From positions 2,790,001 through 2,854,000 of the forward strand of contig NZ_CP072844.1 in the NCBI RefSeq assembly GCF_017948405.1: a stretch of DNA of 64,000 nt, in the 5' to 3' direction. Below the pieces are notes generated by a model, which had not been told where the DNA came from, searched no databases, and worked only from the letters and a program-made list of their open reading frames with translations. Positions 9,487 through 17,449 of this stretch are shown piece by piece (the stretch's first letter is position 1; each line of letters begins with the position of its first letter). The position numbers and the translations under genes are program-made. The DNA comes from Psychrosphaera aestuarii. Lineage in GTDB: Bacteria > Pseudomonadota > Gammaproteobacteria > Enterobacterales > Alteromonadaceae.

Positions 9487-9723
9487 CTATTGAGCGATTT
9501 TTTTTAATCCCTCGATGGGATCAATATCAAGCGCTCGACAATATCTTATATATTCAACGATATCTAACCGACGTTCTTGATTTTCGACTTTTCCAACAAA
9601 TGAATGTGGAGTACCTATTATTTGAGATAACGTCCGCATGGTATGGCCTTTTTCTTTACGTTTGTCTTTTAGCCAAGCCATTAATATTCTATTTTCGTCA
9701 GATGAAACGCTTCCGTTCATCAT
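9487..9723 (-). CDS. Small XRE-type helix-turn-helix regulator
   Basis: DNA-binding protein of the Cro/CI (XRE) type. Residues 15-70 form the helix-turn-helix domain (LKDKRKEKGHTMRTLSQIIG then PHSFVGKVENQERRLD and CRALDIDP). The open frame begins at 9738, but GGGAG lies 8 nt before the ATG at 9721-9723, so that is the start, giving 78 residues. No effector domain is present. It is convergent with the AmpG gene (28 bp between stops) and divergent from the MATE transporter, whose promoter region it may control. The target is unknown. Confidence 0.8.
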   Translation of the reverse strand: MMNGSVSSDENRILMAWLKDKRKEKGHTMRTLSQIIGTPHSFVGKVENQERRLDIVEYIRYCRALDIDPIEGLKKIAQ

Positions 9724-10028
9724 AATTGCTACTCCCATTTACATCAAATTTGAAACAATTGAACACTCTACTGACACTCCCATATCAGCACGTGTATTAA
9801 TACCACAGTAACTTTAGGTCATCAATACACTTGAAATGTTTGCTAACACTTTTGATAACACACTGTTTAAAATGAATTTTTATTTCACCGAGAGTCACAT
9901 GCGTAACAAAAATGTCACCCTATTGTCATCGTACCGTCATAAACCACATATCCGTGTCTGTTCTATAATTATTCGACAATAAAACTAAAAACAGGCATCC
10001 TTGCGCCCTTAAAATTGGAGGCCTCTGC
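9724..10028. other. Divergent intergenic region between the XRE gene and the MATE gene
   Basis: A 305-bp region with no credible reading frame. Its right half contains the 11-bp-spaced repeat array and a TATAAT hexamer described separately. The left half holds only AT-rich sequence with an XRE ribosome site; I found no clean palindrome for the XRE protein. Confidence 0.6.
9902..9969 (+). promoter_or_regulatory. Putative tandem PhoB-box array and promoter of the MATE gene
   Basis: Four PhoB-like half-sites start exactly 11 bp apart: CGTAA (9902), TGTCA (9913), TGTCA (9924) and CGTCA (9935). A -10 hexamer TATAAT lies at 9964-9969, and no -35-like hexamer sits 16-18 bp before it, as expected of an activator-dependent promoter. 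The gap from the last repeat to the -10 is 24 nt. At the pstC and DUF47 promoters here it is 11 nt, so the geometry is not standard. Confidence 0.6.
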
Positions 10029-11378
10029 GTGATTCTTAAAAAAACTCAATTTAAACAAACGCTAAGACTTGCTTGGCCAATCTCATTACAAAGTATGTTG
10101 GTCACTTTTCTTAGTATGATCGATGTCATGATGGTCAGTCACTTGGGCGATGAAGCGATTGCAGCGGTTGGACTCGGCAACCGGGTGTTATTCGTCGTTA
10201 TGGTTATCGTGATGGGTTTAAGTTGGGCTGTCGGCATATTATCGGCTCAATATCACGGAGCCGGACAAGGGCAAAAAATACGTGGCAGTATTCTAATCGC
10301 CATTTGCTACTCGCTAGTCGCATTAATTCCCGTTATTGTTGCAAGCTATTTTTTATCTGATGACATTATGAGTTTAGGTAGCTTAGACCCTGCCGTGATT
10401 GCTTTAGGTGAAACCTATTTGTGGATAACGATGCCGAGTATGGTGTTTGTTGCAATCGTTCAAGTTTTTGAAAACGCGCTTCGGAGTATCAATCAAGTCA
10501 AAATACCATTAGTTTTCAGCTCTATATCCATTGTATTAAATGTAGTGCTAAATTACTGGTTAATAAATGGTGGTTTAGGCATCCCACCTTTAGGTGTTGC
10601 TGGTGCAGCTTGGGCAACCACTATATCCCGCTTGTTTCAATTGATTATTCTTATTAGTTTTTTGCAAACGCAAAAACACATATTATACATTTCCACATCA
10701 GATTTTGAGTTCTTAAAATATCGCCCAAATTGGTCAAGGCTTTTAAAGTTAGTATTACCTATGATGCTTAGTTTTGGTATTTGGTCATTAGGCTCATTTA
10801 CTTATCAGCTTATTTTTGGTCGTATCGGCACAACTGAGCTCGCGGTGATTAGCATGTTACTTCCCGTTGAGGGCATATTTTTATCGATCTTTTTTGGTAT
10901 CGCATCAGCTTGCTCCATTGTAGTTGGACAACACCTAGGAGCCAACCGTCTAGAGGAAGCATGGACTATGGCTAAGATGTTTTCGGGGCTTGGTCCTGCG
11001 GTTGCATTGTGCCTCGGTGTATTACTGATTATTTTTAATGATGCGGTTTTATCACCTTATCAAGGTGTTTCAGAGCAAACGATTAACTTGGCAAAGTCGA
11101 TTTTTTACGTGATTGGTGGGTTAGCGTGGCTAAAAGTTATTAATATGACTCTTGCAATGGGCATATTGAGAGCGGGTGGCGATAATCGTTTTTGTTTAAT
11201 TACCGATACTTTATGTATGTGGTTAATTAGCATTCCGTTAGTTTGGCTAGCTGCTTTTTACTGGCAACTAGCTTTTATATGGGTTGTAGTAATTATGTAC
11301 TCAGAAGAAGTTTGTAAGATGTTTATGTTCGCTTGGCGGGTGAAAAATAAACGTTGGATGAAAAACCTAACATCGTAA
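10029..11378 (+). CDS. MATE-family efflux transporter
   Basis: Inner-membrane multidrug and toxin extrusion (MATE/NorM type) exporter, driven by Na+ or H+ antiport. It has 449 residues with twelve hydrophobic segments in two homologous halves: LAWPISLQSMLVTFLSMIDVMMVSHLG at the start, and in the second half KLVLPMMLSFGIWSLGSFTYQLIFGRIGTTELA. The loop AAVGLGNRV after TM2 is typical. The start is GTG at 10029, with GGAGG 7 nt upstream. The upstream PhoB-like array suggests phosphate-responsive expression. The substrate cannot be told from sequence. Confidence 0.92.
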   Translation: MILKKTQFKQTLRLAWPISLQSMLVTFLSMIDVMMVSHLGDEAIAAVGLGNRVLFVVMVIVMGLSWAVGILSAQYHGAGQGQKIRGSILIAICYSLVALIPVIVASYFLSDDIMSLGSLDPAVIALGETYLWITMPSMVFVAIVQVFENALRSINQVKIPLVFSSISIVLNVVLNYWLINGGLGIPPLGVAGAAWATTISRLFQLIILISFLQTQKHILYISTSDFEFLKYRPNWSRLLKLVLPMMLSFGIWSLGSFTYQLIFGRIGTTELAVISMLLPVEGIFLSIFFGIASACSIVVGQHLGANRLEEAWTMAKMFSGLGPAVALCLGVLLIIFNDAVLSPYQGVSEQTINLAKSIFYVIGGLAWLKVINMTLAMGILRAGGDNRFCLITDTLCMWLISIPLVWLAAFYWQLAFIWVVVIMYSEEVCKMFMFAWRVKNKRWMKNLTS

Positions 11379-11471
11379 AGTTTTGAAACCTTTTATATTT
11401 TGACGGTAGTTAGGCTATCTATTAAAGTGTTTTAATAAATGTGAATTCTCTTTATATAGTTAGGACTACAA

Positions 11472-11885
11472 ATGGACAACTCAGACTTACTTATCGCGAT
11501 TGGCAATTTTGCGTTATATTTTGGCATAAGCTTGGTGTTTTTGATGCTTTTTAAATTTGTTTACACCTTGGTCACTCCTCATGATGAGTGGAACCTCATC
11601 AAAGAACAACAAAGTGTTGCAGCCGCGATTGGTTTTGGTGGAGCAATTATTGGTTTTTCTATTGCTTTAGCAAGTGCCGCTAGTAATTCTGTATCTTTAA
11701 TCGACTATACAACTTGGGGCGCAATCGCACTAATCGCTCAATGCCTCGCCTTTGCTGTCACACGCTATGTATTTATGCCAAAAATTGTTGAACGAATCGA
11801 ACAAAATGAAATTAGTGCCGGTGTAATTTTAGGCGCGACCAGCGTATCAATTGGACTACTTAATGCCGCTTGTATGAGTTACTAA
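11472..11885 (+). CDS. yjfL: DUF350 membrane protein (YjfL family)
   Basis: Four-TM inner-membrane protein of 137 residues. Segments lie at about 13-33, 50-72, 80-100 and 115-135, with the family's AAAIGFGGAIIGFSIALASA motif. It is the first gene of a compact operon with DUF1190 and a glutathionylspermidine-synthase-like ATP-grasp protein, the same set as E. coli yjfL-yjfM-yjfC. Molecular function is unknown; the context suggests a role with a periplasmic or membrane-linked peptide modification. The ATG is preceded by TTAGGAC. Confidence 0.85.
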   Translation: MDNSDLLIAIGNFALYFGISLVFLMLFKFVYTLVTPHDEWNLIKEQQSVAAAIGFGGAIIGFSIALASAASNSVSLIDYTTWGAIALIAQCLAFAVTRYVFMPKIVERIEQNEISAGVILGATSVSIGLLNAACMSY

Positions 11886-11895
11886 GGACGCCATT

Positions 11896-12525
11896 ATGAA
11901 ACGAAGCAAAAGTATCCTCAAACCTCATGCAACTCGCGATACATGGTTTCATCCTACACAGCCTTTATACCTCAGTCTGGCTGCGCTAATCCTCGCGGGC
12001 TGCGGTGAGTCAGACTATACCGCTATTGTCGCAAATTCTGTCGAAGACTGCATTGCTGATACCAATTTAGACTTTCAACAATGTGAGGTTGCCTATCAAG
12101 AAGCGCTCGCCGAGGCTAAACGGACAGGACCTAGCTTTTTTAACGAGCAAGACTGTGAATGGGAATTTGGAGCAGAAGGCTGTTATCAAGACCAAGACAC
12201 CAATTTCTTTTTTCCGCTGATGGCGGGTTACCTAATAGCCGATAGCTTATTTGATTATAAAAAGAAAAAATATAGGGGCACTTACACACCTGTTTTTGGC
12301 TATAAGCGGAAAGGTTCTAAATTTCACAACAACTATATGTATGCCGACGGTAAAACGCTAGGCTCAATGAGACGGTCCGCGTTTAAGGTTTCAGGCGACT
12401 CACTTAAACCAAAACCTAAATTTTCTCGAACTGTTTCCCGTGGTGGGTTTGGCAAGGTCGCAGCACAAAAAGTAAAAATTAATCAGCGAAAATCTACAAA
12501 TAGATCTCGAAGCTGGGGTGGCTAA
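11896..12525 (+). CDS. DUF1190 lipoprotein-like protein (YgiB/YjfM family)
   Basis: A 209-residue exported protein with an unusually long N-region before a hydrophobic stretch ending LAGC (Cys36), probably a lipoprotein. The mature part has the DUF1190 cysteine-rich segment: DCIADTNLDFQQCEVAYQEAL and EQDCEWEFGAEGCYQDQD, followed by FFFPLMAGYLIA. The C-terminal third is basic, rich in Lys, Arg, Ser and Gly (for instance SRGGFGKVAAQKVK). It sits 10 bp after the DUF350 gene and 2 bp before the GspS-like gene. Function unknown. Confidence 0.83.
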   Translation: MKRSKSILKPHATRDTWFHPTQPLYLSLAALILAGCGESDYTAIVANSVEDCIADTNLDFQQCEVAYQEALAEAKRTGPSFFNEQDCEWEFGAEGCYQDQDTNFFFPLMAGYLIADSLFDYKKKKYRGTYTPVFGYKRKGSKFHNNYMYADGKTLGSMRRSAFKVSGDSLKPKPKFSRTVSRGGFGKVAAQKVKINQRKSTNRSRSWGG

Positions 12526-12527
12526 CG

Positions 12528-13700
12528 TTGTTTCGGCATCCAATTTCTCCAAGAAAAAACTGGCAAGGCTTAGCAAATGAAATGGGCTTTAAATTTCATA
12601 CCATGTTTGGCCAACCTTACTGGGATGAGACCGCATACTATCAATTTAGCTTAAAGCAAATTGAACAGGATATAGAAGCGCCGACCGAAGAAATACATCA
12701 AATGTGCCTTGATATTGTAGATCGTGTTGTCGCCGATGAAGAACTGCTTAGTCGATTTTGTATACCTGAACACAAGTGGGAGTTTGTTCGAGACTCTTGG
12801 CTAACAAATCAAGCAAGTTTGTATTCACGGTTAGACTTTGCGTACGACGGAAAGTCTCCTGCTAAGTTATATGAGAATAATGCTGACACTCCTACCTCTG
12901 TCTACGAAACCGGATTTTGGCAATGGTTATGGCTAGAGCAAAATGTCGACAACGCTGTTTTGCATAGAAATAGTGATCAATTTAATAGCCTTCAAGACAA
13001 GCTAATTCAACGGTTTCGAACATTATTACTCGAAAATCCAGCTCAAATCTTACACTTTTCTTGTTGTAAAAACACCGAGGAAGACAGAGGAACCGTTCAA
13101 TACCTTCAAGACTGCGCATCTGCAGCCGGTCTGCCTAACCAGTTTGTTTACATTGAAGATATTGGAATGACCAGCCTTGGAGATTTTACCGATCATAATG
13201 ATCAAATCATTACGTGGATGTTTAAGCTCTACCCTTGGGAGTTTATGTTTCAGGAGGAGTTTGGCCACCACCTTAATTCTAATGCAAATATAAATTGGTT
13301 AGAGCCAGCTTGGAAAAGTGTTTTGTCAAACAAAGCTTTGTTACCTATGTTGTGGAAACACTTCCCACACCACCCTAATCTGCTCCCGGCATTTTTTGAA
13401 GATGAACTTAATAACAGCAATAGCGTCATAGGTTTAGTTAAAAAGCCATTATTTTCCAGAGAAGGCGCTAATATTAGTTTTGTCGACGGTTCAAAGTCAG
13501 TATTAATGTCAGATGGACCTTATGGACAAGAAGGCTATATTTATCAACAGAAACATTTATTGCCGAGGTTTGGTAAAAACCATACTTTAATAGGCAGTTG
13601 GCTGGTTGATGACAAGTCTGCAGGTATTTCAATACGAGAGGATAGTCAGCCTATAACACAAGATTTGAGTAGGTTTGTACCGCATATTATTTTAAGTTAA
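12528..13700 (+). CDS. Glutathionylspermidine synthase-like ATP-grasp ligase (YgiC/YjfC family)
   Basis: ATP-grasp amide ligase related to the synthetase half of E. coli Gsp, without the amidase domain. The 390-residue protein aligns along its length with E. coli YjfC: YWDETAYYQFSLKQIEQDIE near residue 22, YENNADTPTSVYETGFWQWLW (family signature) near 115, YLQDCASAAG near 188, FKLYPWEFMFQEEFG near 230, and the C-terminal KPLFSREGANISFVDG and LIGSWLVDDKSAG (ATP-grasp residues). The start is TTG at 12528, matching the MLRH-type N-terminus of relatives. True glutathionylspermidine synthesis is not demonstrated for this clade. Confidence 0.88.
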   Translation: MFRHPISPRKNWQGLANEMGFKFHTMFGQPYWDETAYYQFSLKQIEQDIEAPTEEIHQMCLDIVDRVVADEELLSRFCIPEHKWEFVRDSWLTNQASLYSRLDFAYDGKSPAKLYENNADTPTSVYETGFWQWLWLEQNVDNAVLHRNSDQFNSLQDKLIQRFRTLLLENPAQILHFSCCKNTEEDRGTVQYLQDCASAAGLPNQFVYIEDIGMTSLGDFTDHNDQIITWMFKLYPWEFMFQEEFGHHLNSNANINWLEPAWKSVLSNKALLPMLWKHFPHHPNLLPAFFEDELNNSNSVIGLVKKPLFSREGANISFVDGSKSVLMSDGPYGQEGYIYQQKHLLPRFGKNHTLIGSWLVDDKSAGISIREDSQPITQDLSRFVPHIILS

Positions 13701-13713
13701 AAAGGAATAAACA

Positions 13714-14286
13714 ATGAAATCAGCAATTAAATTATCAGTAACTTTAGCTGTTGTCGCAGTTATGTCGGCTTGTAGCACAAAACCAACACCTGAAGTACTC
13801 AACGAGAATATTCCTGATTGGGTATTAAACCCGTCAATCGAAAACGGCATCGCTCACGCAGAATGTGTGTCTAGTTCTGGCAATATGTCTATTGATAAGG
13901 CTCAAGCAATAGCTCTCGCTAGAGTAGGTCTAGCTCAACAAATTAGCACAAGAGTTAAAGCATTAGATAAGACTTTTCAAGAACGCGTAGATGTAGAGGG
14001 ACAATCAGTGGTAGGTGCAACCTTCTCATCGGTTTCAAAACAAGTCACGAATCAAGCATTAGTTGGTGCAACACCAATTAAAACCAGTTATGCAAACTTT
14101 AATGGCAAAAACCAATTGTGCGTATTAACTGGTTTATCTCCCGAGAAAACCGATGCGTTATTCAAAGGGTTAATTGAAGCCAGCGACAGAAAGCTATCAA
14201 TGAGTCAAGAAAGCGTGCTTTATCAAGAGTTCAAGGCCTATAAGGCACAACAAGAATTAGATAGAGAGTTAGAAAAAGGAAACTAG
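13714..14286 (+). CDS. LPP20-family lipoprotein
   Basis: Outer-membrane-type lipoprotein of 190 residues; lipobox MSAC with Cys20. The LPP20 domain follows: PDWVLNPSIENGIAHAECVSSSG, then AQAIALARVGLAQQISTRVKALDKTFQER, an alternating strand-helix pattern typical of the family. It is 13 bp after the GspS-like gene, so it is probably the last member of the DUF350-DUF1190-ligase operon. An AAAAAGGAA ribosome site precedes it and a terminator hairpin follows. Role unknown. Confidence 0.82.
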   Translation: MKSAIKLSVTLAVVAVMSACSTKPTPEVLNENIPDWVLNPSIENGIAHAECVSSSGNMSIDKAQAIALARVGLAQQISTRVKALDKTFQERVDVEGQSVVGATFSSVSKQVTNQALVGATPIKTSYANFNGKNQLCVLTGLSPEKTDALFKGLIEASDRKLSMSQESVLYQEFKAYKAQQELDRELEKGN

Positions 14287-14310
14287 TTTTAACTTTGATT
14301 TATCTATTGG

Positions 14311-14338
14311 AAAGGGCCTGATTATTATCAGGCCCTTT
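14311..14338. terminator. Strong hairpin between convergent genes
   Basis: AAAGGGCCTGAT (14311-14322) and ATCAGGCCCTTT (14327-14338) form a perfect 12-bp stem with loop TATT. The T tracts are short on both strands, but the placement between convergent genes suggests a bidirectional terminator. Confidence 0.8.
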
Positions 14339-14387
14339 AGTAAAAATGGGGCAATCAGTTTTCGAGATTAAAATTCAGCGTCATTAA

Positions 14388-15329
14388 TCACTTGCCAACA
14401 ATTTCTACAATGTCTTGTGAGATATCACTCAACCCAAAGTTATGAAGTTTTGAGCGAGAGCCTTCACCAATCGCCTTTGGTGGTATCAACTTTTCTTTTG
14501 ACTGAACATCTTGTTCAAGGACGTCTTCTAGCGCGGCTCTAATCTCGCTTAAGGTTTTATCTAAGTTACTCTCAAAATTTGGACGTTTTCGAATCGTATG
14601 CCCTAATTCGATTAGTCTGTAAAAGTACTTTTGTGACAAGATCAAAAACTCTTCAGGTAAGTCTTTGTTCATATTCAAGTTTAAGTCTGGATTTGCGATA
14701 CAAAAATCAATCAACGCACAATAAAAGCATAACGGTTTATTCGATAACGCAGTTTCTTTACCTGATCGTGCATTTATTAACAACTTGCTCCTCAAATCTA
14801 TAGTAAGTAACAGAGGTGATGCATTAAGTCTTTGTTCAACTGGTTTCATTTGTTCTTTGGCATGACGCCTAAATACGACGACCCATGTTAATAACGCTGA
14901 AAACAGCACTGGAATAATACTAATAGAATGCCAAAACCCTAGCACTTTAAGATCGAATGTAACATATACACTTTGCTCGACAGCGGACAAAATTTCATAC
15001 TTTGCGTTTGTTGGTTTTTGAGTACCTATATATGTCACACGAATGGGCCACTCCTTAACATTAATAGAATTATTAAGGGCCGCGATATAATTGTTAACTT
15101 CTTGTTCATCACCCGCTTCATTTAACCAGTGTTTTTCAACTGGAATTGTAGGGAGATCTAGTGCAATTCGTTGCAGTATTGTTGCCTTTATTTGCGAATG
15201 ATAGTCATTATGTGTGTTTAAAACACTTAACTGATGCACAAGGGTAAGAATAAAAAGCGAAACAAAAAAAGCTAAAATACCTTGTAACTTAAGCGACTTA
15301 GATACTTGTTCAGATAATTTATTAATCAC
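14388..15329 (-). CDS. Unrecognised two-TM membrane protein, partner of the binding-like protein
   Basis: I do not recognise this 313-residue protein. A first TM lies at about residues 16-35 and a second near 130-152 (FWHSISIIPVLFSALLTWVVVF). Between them is a periplasmic domain of about 90 residues. After TM2 comes a cytoplasmic region of about 155 residues with a CFYCALIDFC cysteine cluster and a helical tail. There is no kinase, HAMP, GGDEF or transporter motif. The GTG start overlaps the upstream gene's TGA by 4 bp (GTGA), so the two are translationally coupled. The layout resembles a receptor-transducer pair, which is inference only. Confidence 0.6.
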   Translation of the reverse strand: MINKLSEQVSKSLKLQGILAFFVSLFILTLVHQLSVLNTHNDYHSQIKATILQRIALDLPTIPVEKHWLNEAGDEQEVNNYIAALNNSINVKEWPIRVTYIGTQKPTNAKYEILSAVEQSVYVTFDLKVLGFWHSISIIPVLFSALLTWVVVFRRHAKEQMKPVEQRLNASPLLLTIDLRSKLLINARSGKETALSNKPLCFYCALIDFCIANPDLNLNMNKDLPEEFLILSQKYFYRLIELGHTIRKRPNFESNLDKTLSEIRAALEDVLEQDVQSKEKLIPPKAIGEGSRSKLHNFGLSDISQDIVEIVGK

Positions 15330-16306
15330 AAGCTAATCTCTCTGTTATTTTCAAGCGATTGTTGAACCGTTAATTGAGCAACGTTTTTATAGTTACTAAC
15401 TGGAGAGTCATTAGCTTGGAAAATTACTTTTGATAAATTTTGAATAACCCGACAGTTTTGATCTGTAAGTTTTAGTTTTTGATAGTACGAAGACTGTTGC
15501 TGGGCCGCGAATTCTGTTAAAAATTGCTGAGCAGCACACAACAGGTCATCATTTTGTGTTGCCAATCTTAAATACCACGCCGTCCCTGATACTGAATCTG
15601 CAATGCTAGTTATATAATTCTCGGAGAACTGCACTTCGTCTTCGGCCTGCCAATACGAAGAAATAATATCAACTTTACCTGCTATCAAAAGCTCTCGTAA
15701 TTCGCTGTGAGTGCTGGCATACACTATGTTCATGCGACTGAAAGTTAAGCCCAACTGTGTAAATAACTTTTTGGGAACAATATGCCCAGAACGGCTTGTT
15801 GGATACACCACTAGGCCTATTTTTTTATCTAAAAAGTATTCTTTTGATAAAACCGGTTTTTCGTCTAAAGAAATCAGATAAGTTTTATAATTCGGATAAA
15901 AAGCTATCTTTTTATAGCCATGAGTATCTTCCGCTTTTAAAGCTGACATTATATTTTCTTTAACCAATGCTAAGTCAGCCTTACCATTACCCAACATACT
16001 AATGGTATTTACATCACTTACTCCCCAATATGAAGAGACCATACCAAATTGTTTATTAATGATACTGTTATCACACACAATACTATTTAACAGGGTTGAA
16101 CTTGACTCTCCGCCACTATAAATAACAAAAGTTCTATTATTACCTTGTGAGTCTGTTTGGCAATCCAACGACGGGTCTACAAGTGGCACTAAAGAGTTTA
16201 CTTGTTTGTCGTGATGTAACTGTCCAATGCCCCAAACAATAGTAGAGGCCAATAATATAACAGTGACGTACCAACTTTTATGTATTTTTGCAAAAAGCAA
16301 ATGCAT
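15326..16306 (-). CDS. Membrane-anchored periplasmic-binding-like protein (type 2 PBP fold, TAXI/PhnD-like)
   Basis: Probable periplasmic solute-binding domain with an uncleaved N-terminal anchor (residues 10-30, WYVTVILLASTIVWGIGQL). The body has the type 2 binding-protein pattern: TFVIYSGGESSSTLLNSIV, an allele-like strand GKADLALVKENIMSAL, FLDKKIGLVVYPTSRSGHIVPKKLFTQLGL, and ELLIAGKVDIISSYWQAED. It is most like TAXI or phosphonate-type receptors, but similarity is weak. The frame opens at GTG 16330. AAGGA 10 nt before the ATG at 16304-16306 decides the start used here. No transport permease is adjacent, only the unknown two-TM gene, which overlaps it by 4 bp. Confidence 0.62.
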   Translation of the reverse strand: MHLLFAKIHKSWYVTVILLASTIVWGIGQLHHDKQVNSLVPLVDPSLDCQTDSQGNNRTFVIYSGGESSSTLLNSIVCDNSIINKQFGMVSSYWGVSDVNTISMLGNGKADLALVKENIMSALKAEDTHGYKKIAFYPNYKTYLISLDEKPVLSKEYFLDKKIGLVVYPTSRSGHIVPKKLFTQLGLTFSRMNIVYASTHSELRELLIAGKVDIISSYWQAEDEVQFSENYITSIADSVSGTAWYLRLATQNDDLLCAAQQFLTEFAAQQQSSYYQKLKLTDQNCRVIQNLSKVIFQANDSPVSNYKNVAQLTVQQSLENNREISL

Positions 16307-16498
16307 GTTTATAAAATCCTTCAACTGCACTAAGTGCGAACAATTTATTCTATCTTTATTTACTTATTGTTTTAAGTAATTTTACTCATTAATTTTAAGC
16401 TATTGATTTTAAACAACTATTAACATGTAATTATGAATCACTATATATCCTTTCTATTCTTATTTAAATCCGCATAATGTGCGCAAGTTTTTTACACA

Positions 16499-16519
16499 AC
16501 TGTGCATTATTTGCACAGT
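16499..16519. promoter_or_regulatory. Perfect palindromic operator candidate in a divergent promoter region
   Basis: ACTGTGCA (16499-16506), a 5-nt AT spacer, and TGCACAGT (16512-16519) form a perfect 8-bp inverted repeat. It lies between the divergent binding-protein gene and the nuclease gene, 44 bp before the nuclease start. A weaker inverted pair TGTAA (16519-16523) and TTACA (16533-16537) abuts it. The regulator is unknown. Confidence 0.55.
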
Positions 16520-16562
16520 GTAAATTTTCAAGTTACATTACAAAAAAATGGAAACGGTAATA

Positions 16563-17393
16563 ATGAAGAACTTCACGTCGGTAGTCGCAACTACTTTTTT
16601 GTCTCTAATGTTGTTAGCGGTCTCAAATAATGCTGCAGCTTATGGTCAAAATGGACATAGAGTAATTGGCCAAATAGCTGAGTGGCATTTGACACCAGCA
16701 ACTAAACAAGCCATTGAAAAATTACTTGGTGGTGACCTCCTTCCTGAAGTCACGACATGGGCAGACGAAATGCGCTCTTCGCCAGACAAAAAATGGCGTT
16801 CACGATCTAAGTGGCATTATATAAGCTTAGATACTCTAGATGACTTCAAACCAGATGCCTATGATGGCGAAGTAAAAGATGTATATACCGCAATTCGCAA
16901 GTCAATCGACGTTCTAACCTCCCCTTCTTCAAAACAACAAGAAAAAGAATTTTATCTTCGCTTCCTTACTCACTTAGTTGGTGATCTTCATATGCCGCTG
17001 CATGTTGGTCGTGCGGAAGATAAAGGTGGCAACGCTATTCAAGTGGAATTCTTTGGCGACAAAATGAACTTACATTCGCTATGGGATACTCACTTAATTG
17101 AAAGTCAAAACCTTTCTTTTACCGAATTCGCTCGATTTGTTAATACAAATGACACAAAAGTCGTGTCTAATTATATGTCTACTCAACCAAGAGATTGGGT
17201 AGTTGAGTCGTTTAAGTTGCGCGCGGACGTTTATGACGTAAAAGACGCCAAATTCAAATACGATTATATTTATCAACATATGCCTACGGTTAAAAGCCAA
17301 TTACAGAAAGGTGGCATACGTTTGGCAGGAATTCTAAATGCTATTTTTGACCCGAATGCAAAAGTCGGCAAAAACGGCGTAAAAATAAAATAA
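16563..17393 (+). CDS. Secreted S1/P1-type nuclease
   Basis: Zinc-dependent phospholipase-C/P1 nuclease family enzyme that degrades single-stranded nucleic acid to 5'-nucleotides. Signal peptide residues 1-26 end in NNAAA. The mature chain carries the trinuclear zinc ligands: His in YGQNGH, Asp in TTWADEM, His in KWHYISLD, the THLVGDLHMPLHVG cluster, and HSLWDTH. Mature residue 1, Trp in P1 nuclease, is Tyr here. The frame opens at ATG 16548, but that lacks a ribosome site and the ATG at 16563 gives a normal signal peptide, so I use it (276 residues). The gene starts a run with a TonB receptor, alkaline phosphatase and uridine kinase. Confidence 0.92.
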   Translation: MKNFTSVVATTFLSLMLLAVSNNAAAYGQNGHRVIGQIAEWHLTPATKQAIEKLLGGDLLPEVTTWADEMRSSPDKKWRSRSKWHYISLDTLDDFKPDAYDGEVKDVYTAIRKSIDVLTSPSSKQQEKEFYLRFLTHLVGDLHMPLHVGRAEDKGGNAIQVEFFGDKMNLHSLWDTHLIESQNLSFTEFARFVNTNDTKVVSNYMSTQPRDWVVESFKLRADVYDVKDAKFKYDYIYQHMPTVKSQLQKGGIRLAGILNAIFDPNAKVGKNGVKIK

Positions 17394-17449
17394 CAAAAAT
17401 TAACTTTTAACAACTTTAACTTTAACTACAAAACAACCAGGAAAAGACA

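Noticed and set aside
16499..16519. LexA or CRP site reading of the palindrome
   Set aside because: CTGT and ACAG are separated by 11 nt instead of 8 for LexA, and the TGTGC/GCACA halves do not match TGTGA/TCACA of CRP. It is kept only as an unassigned operator.
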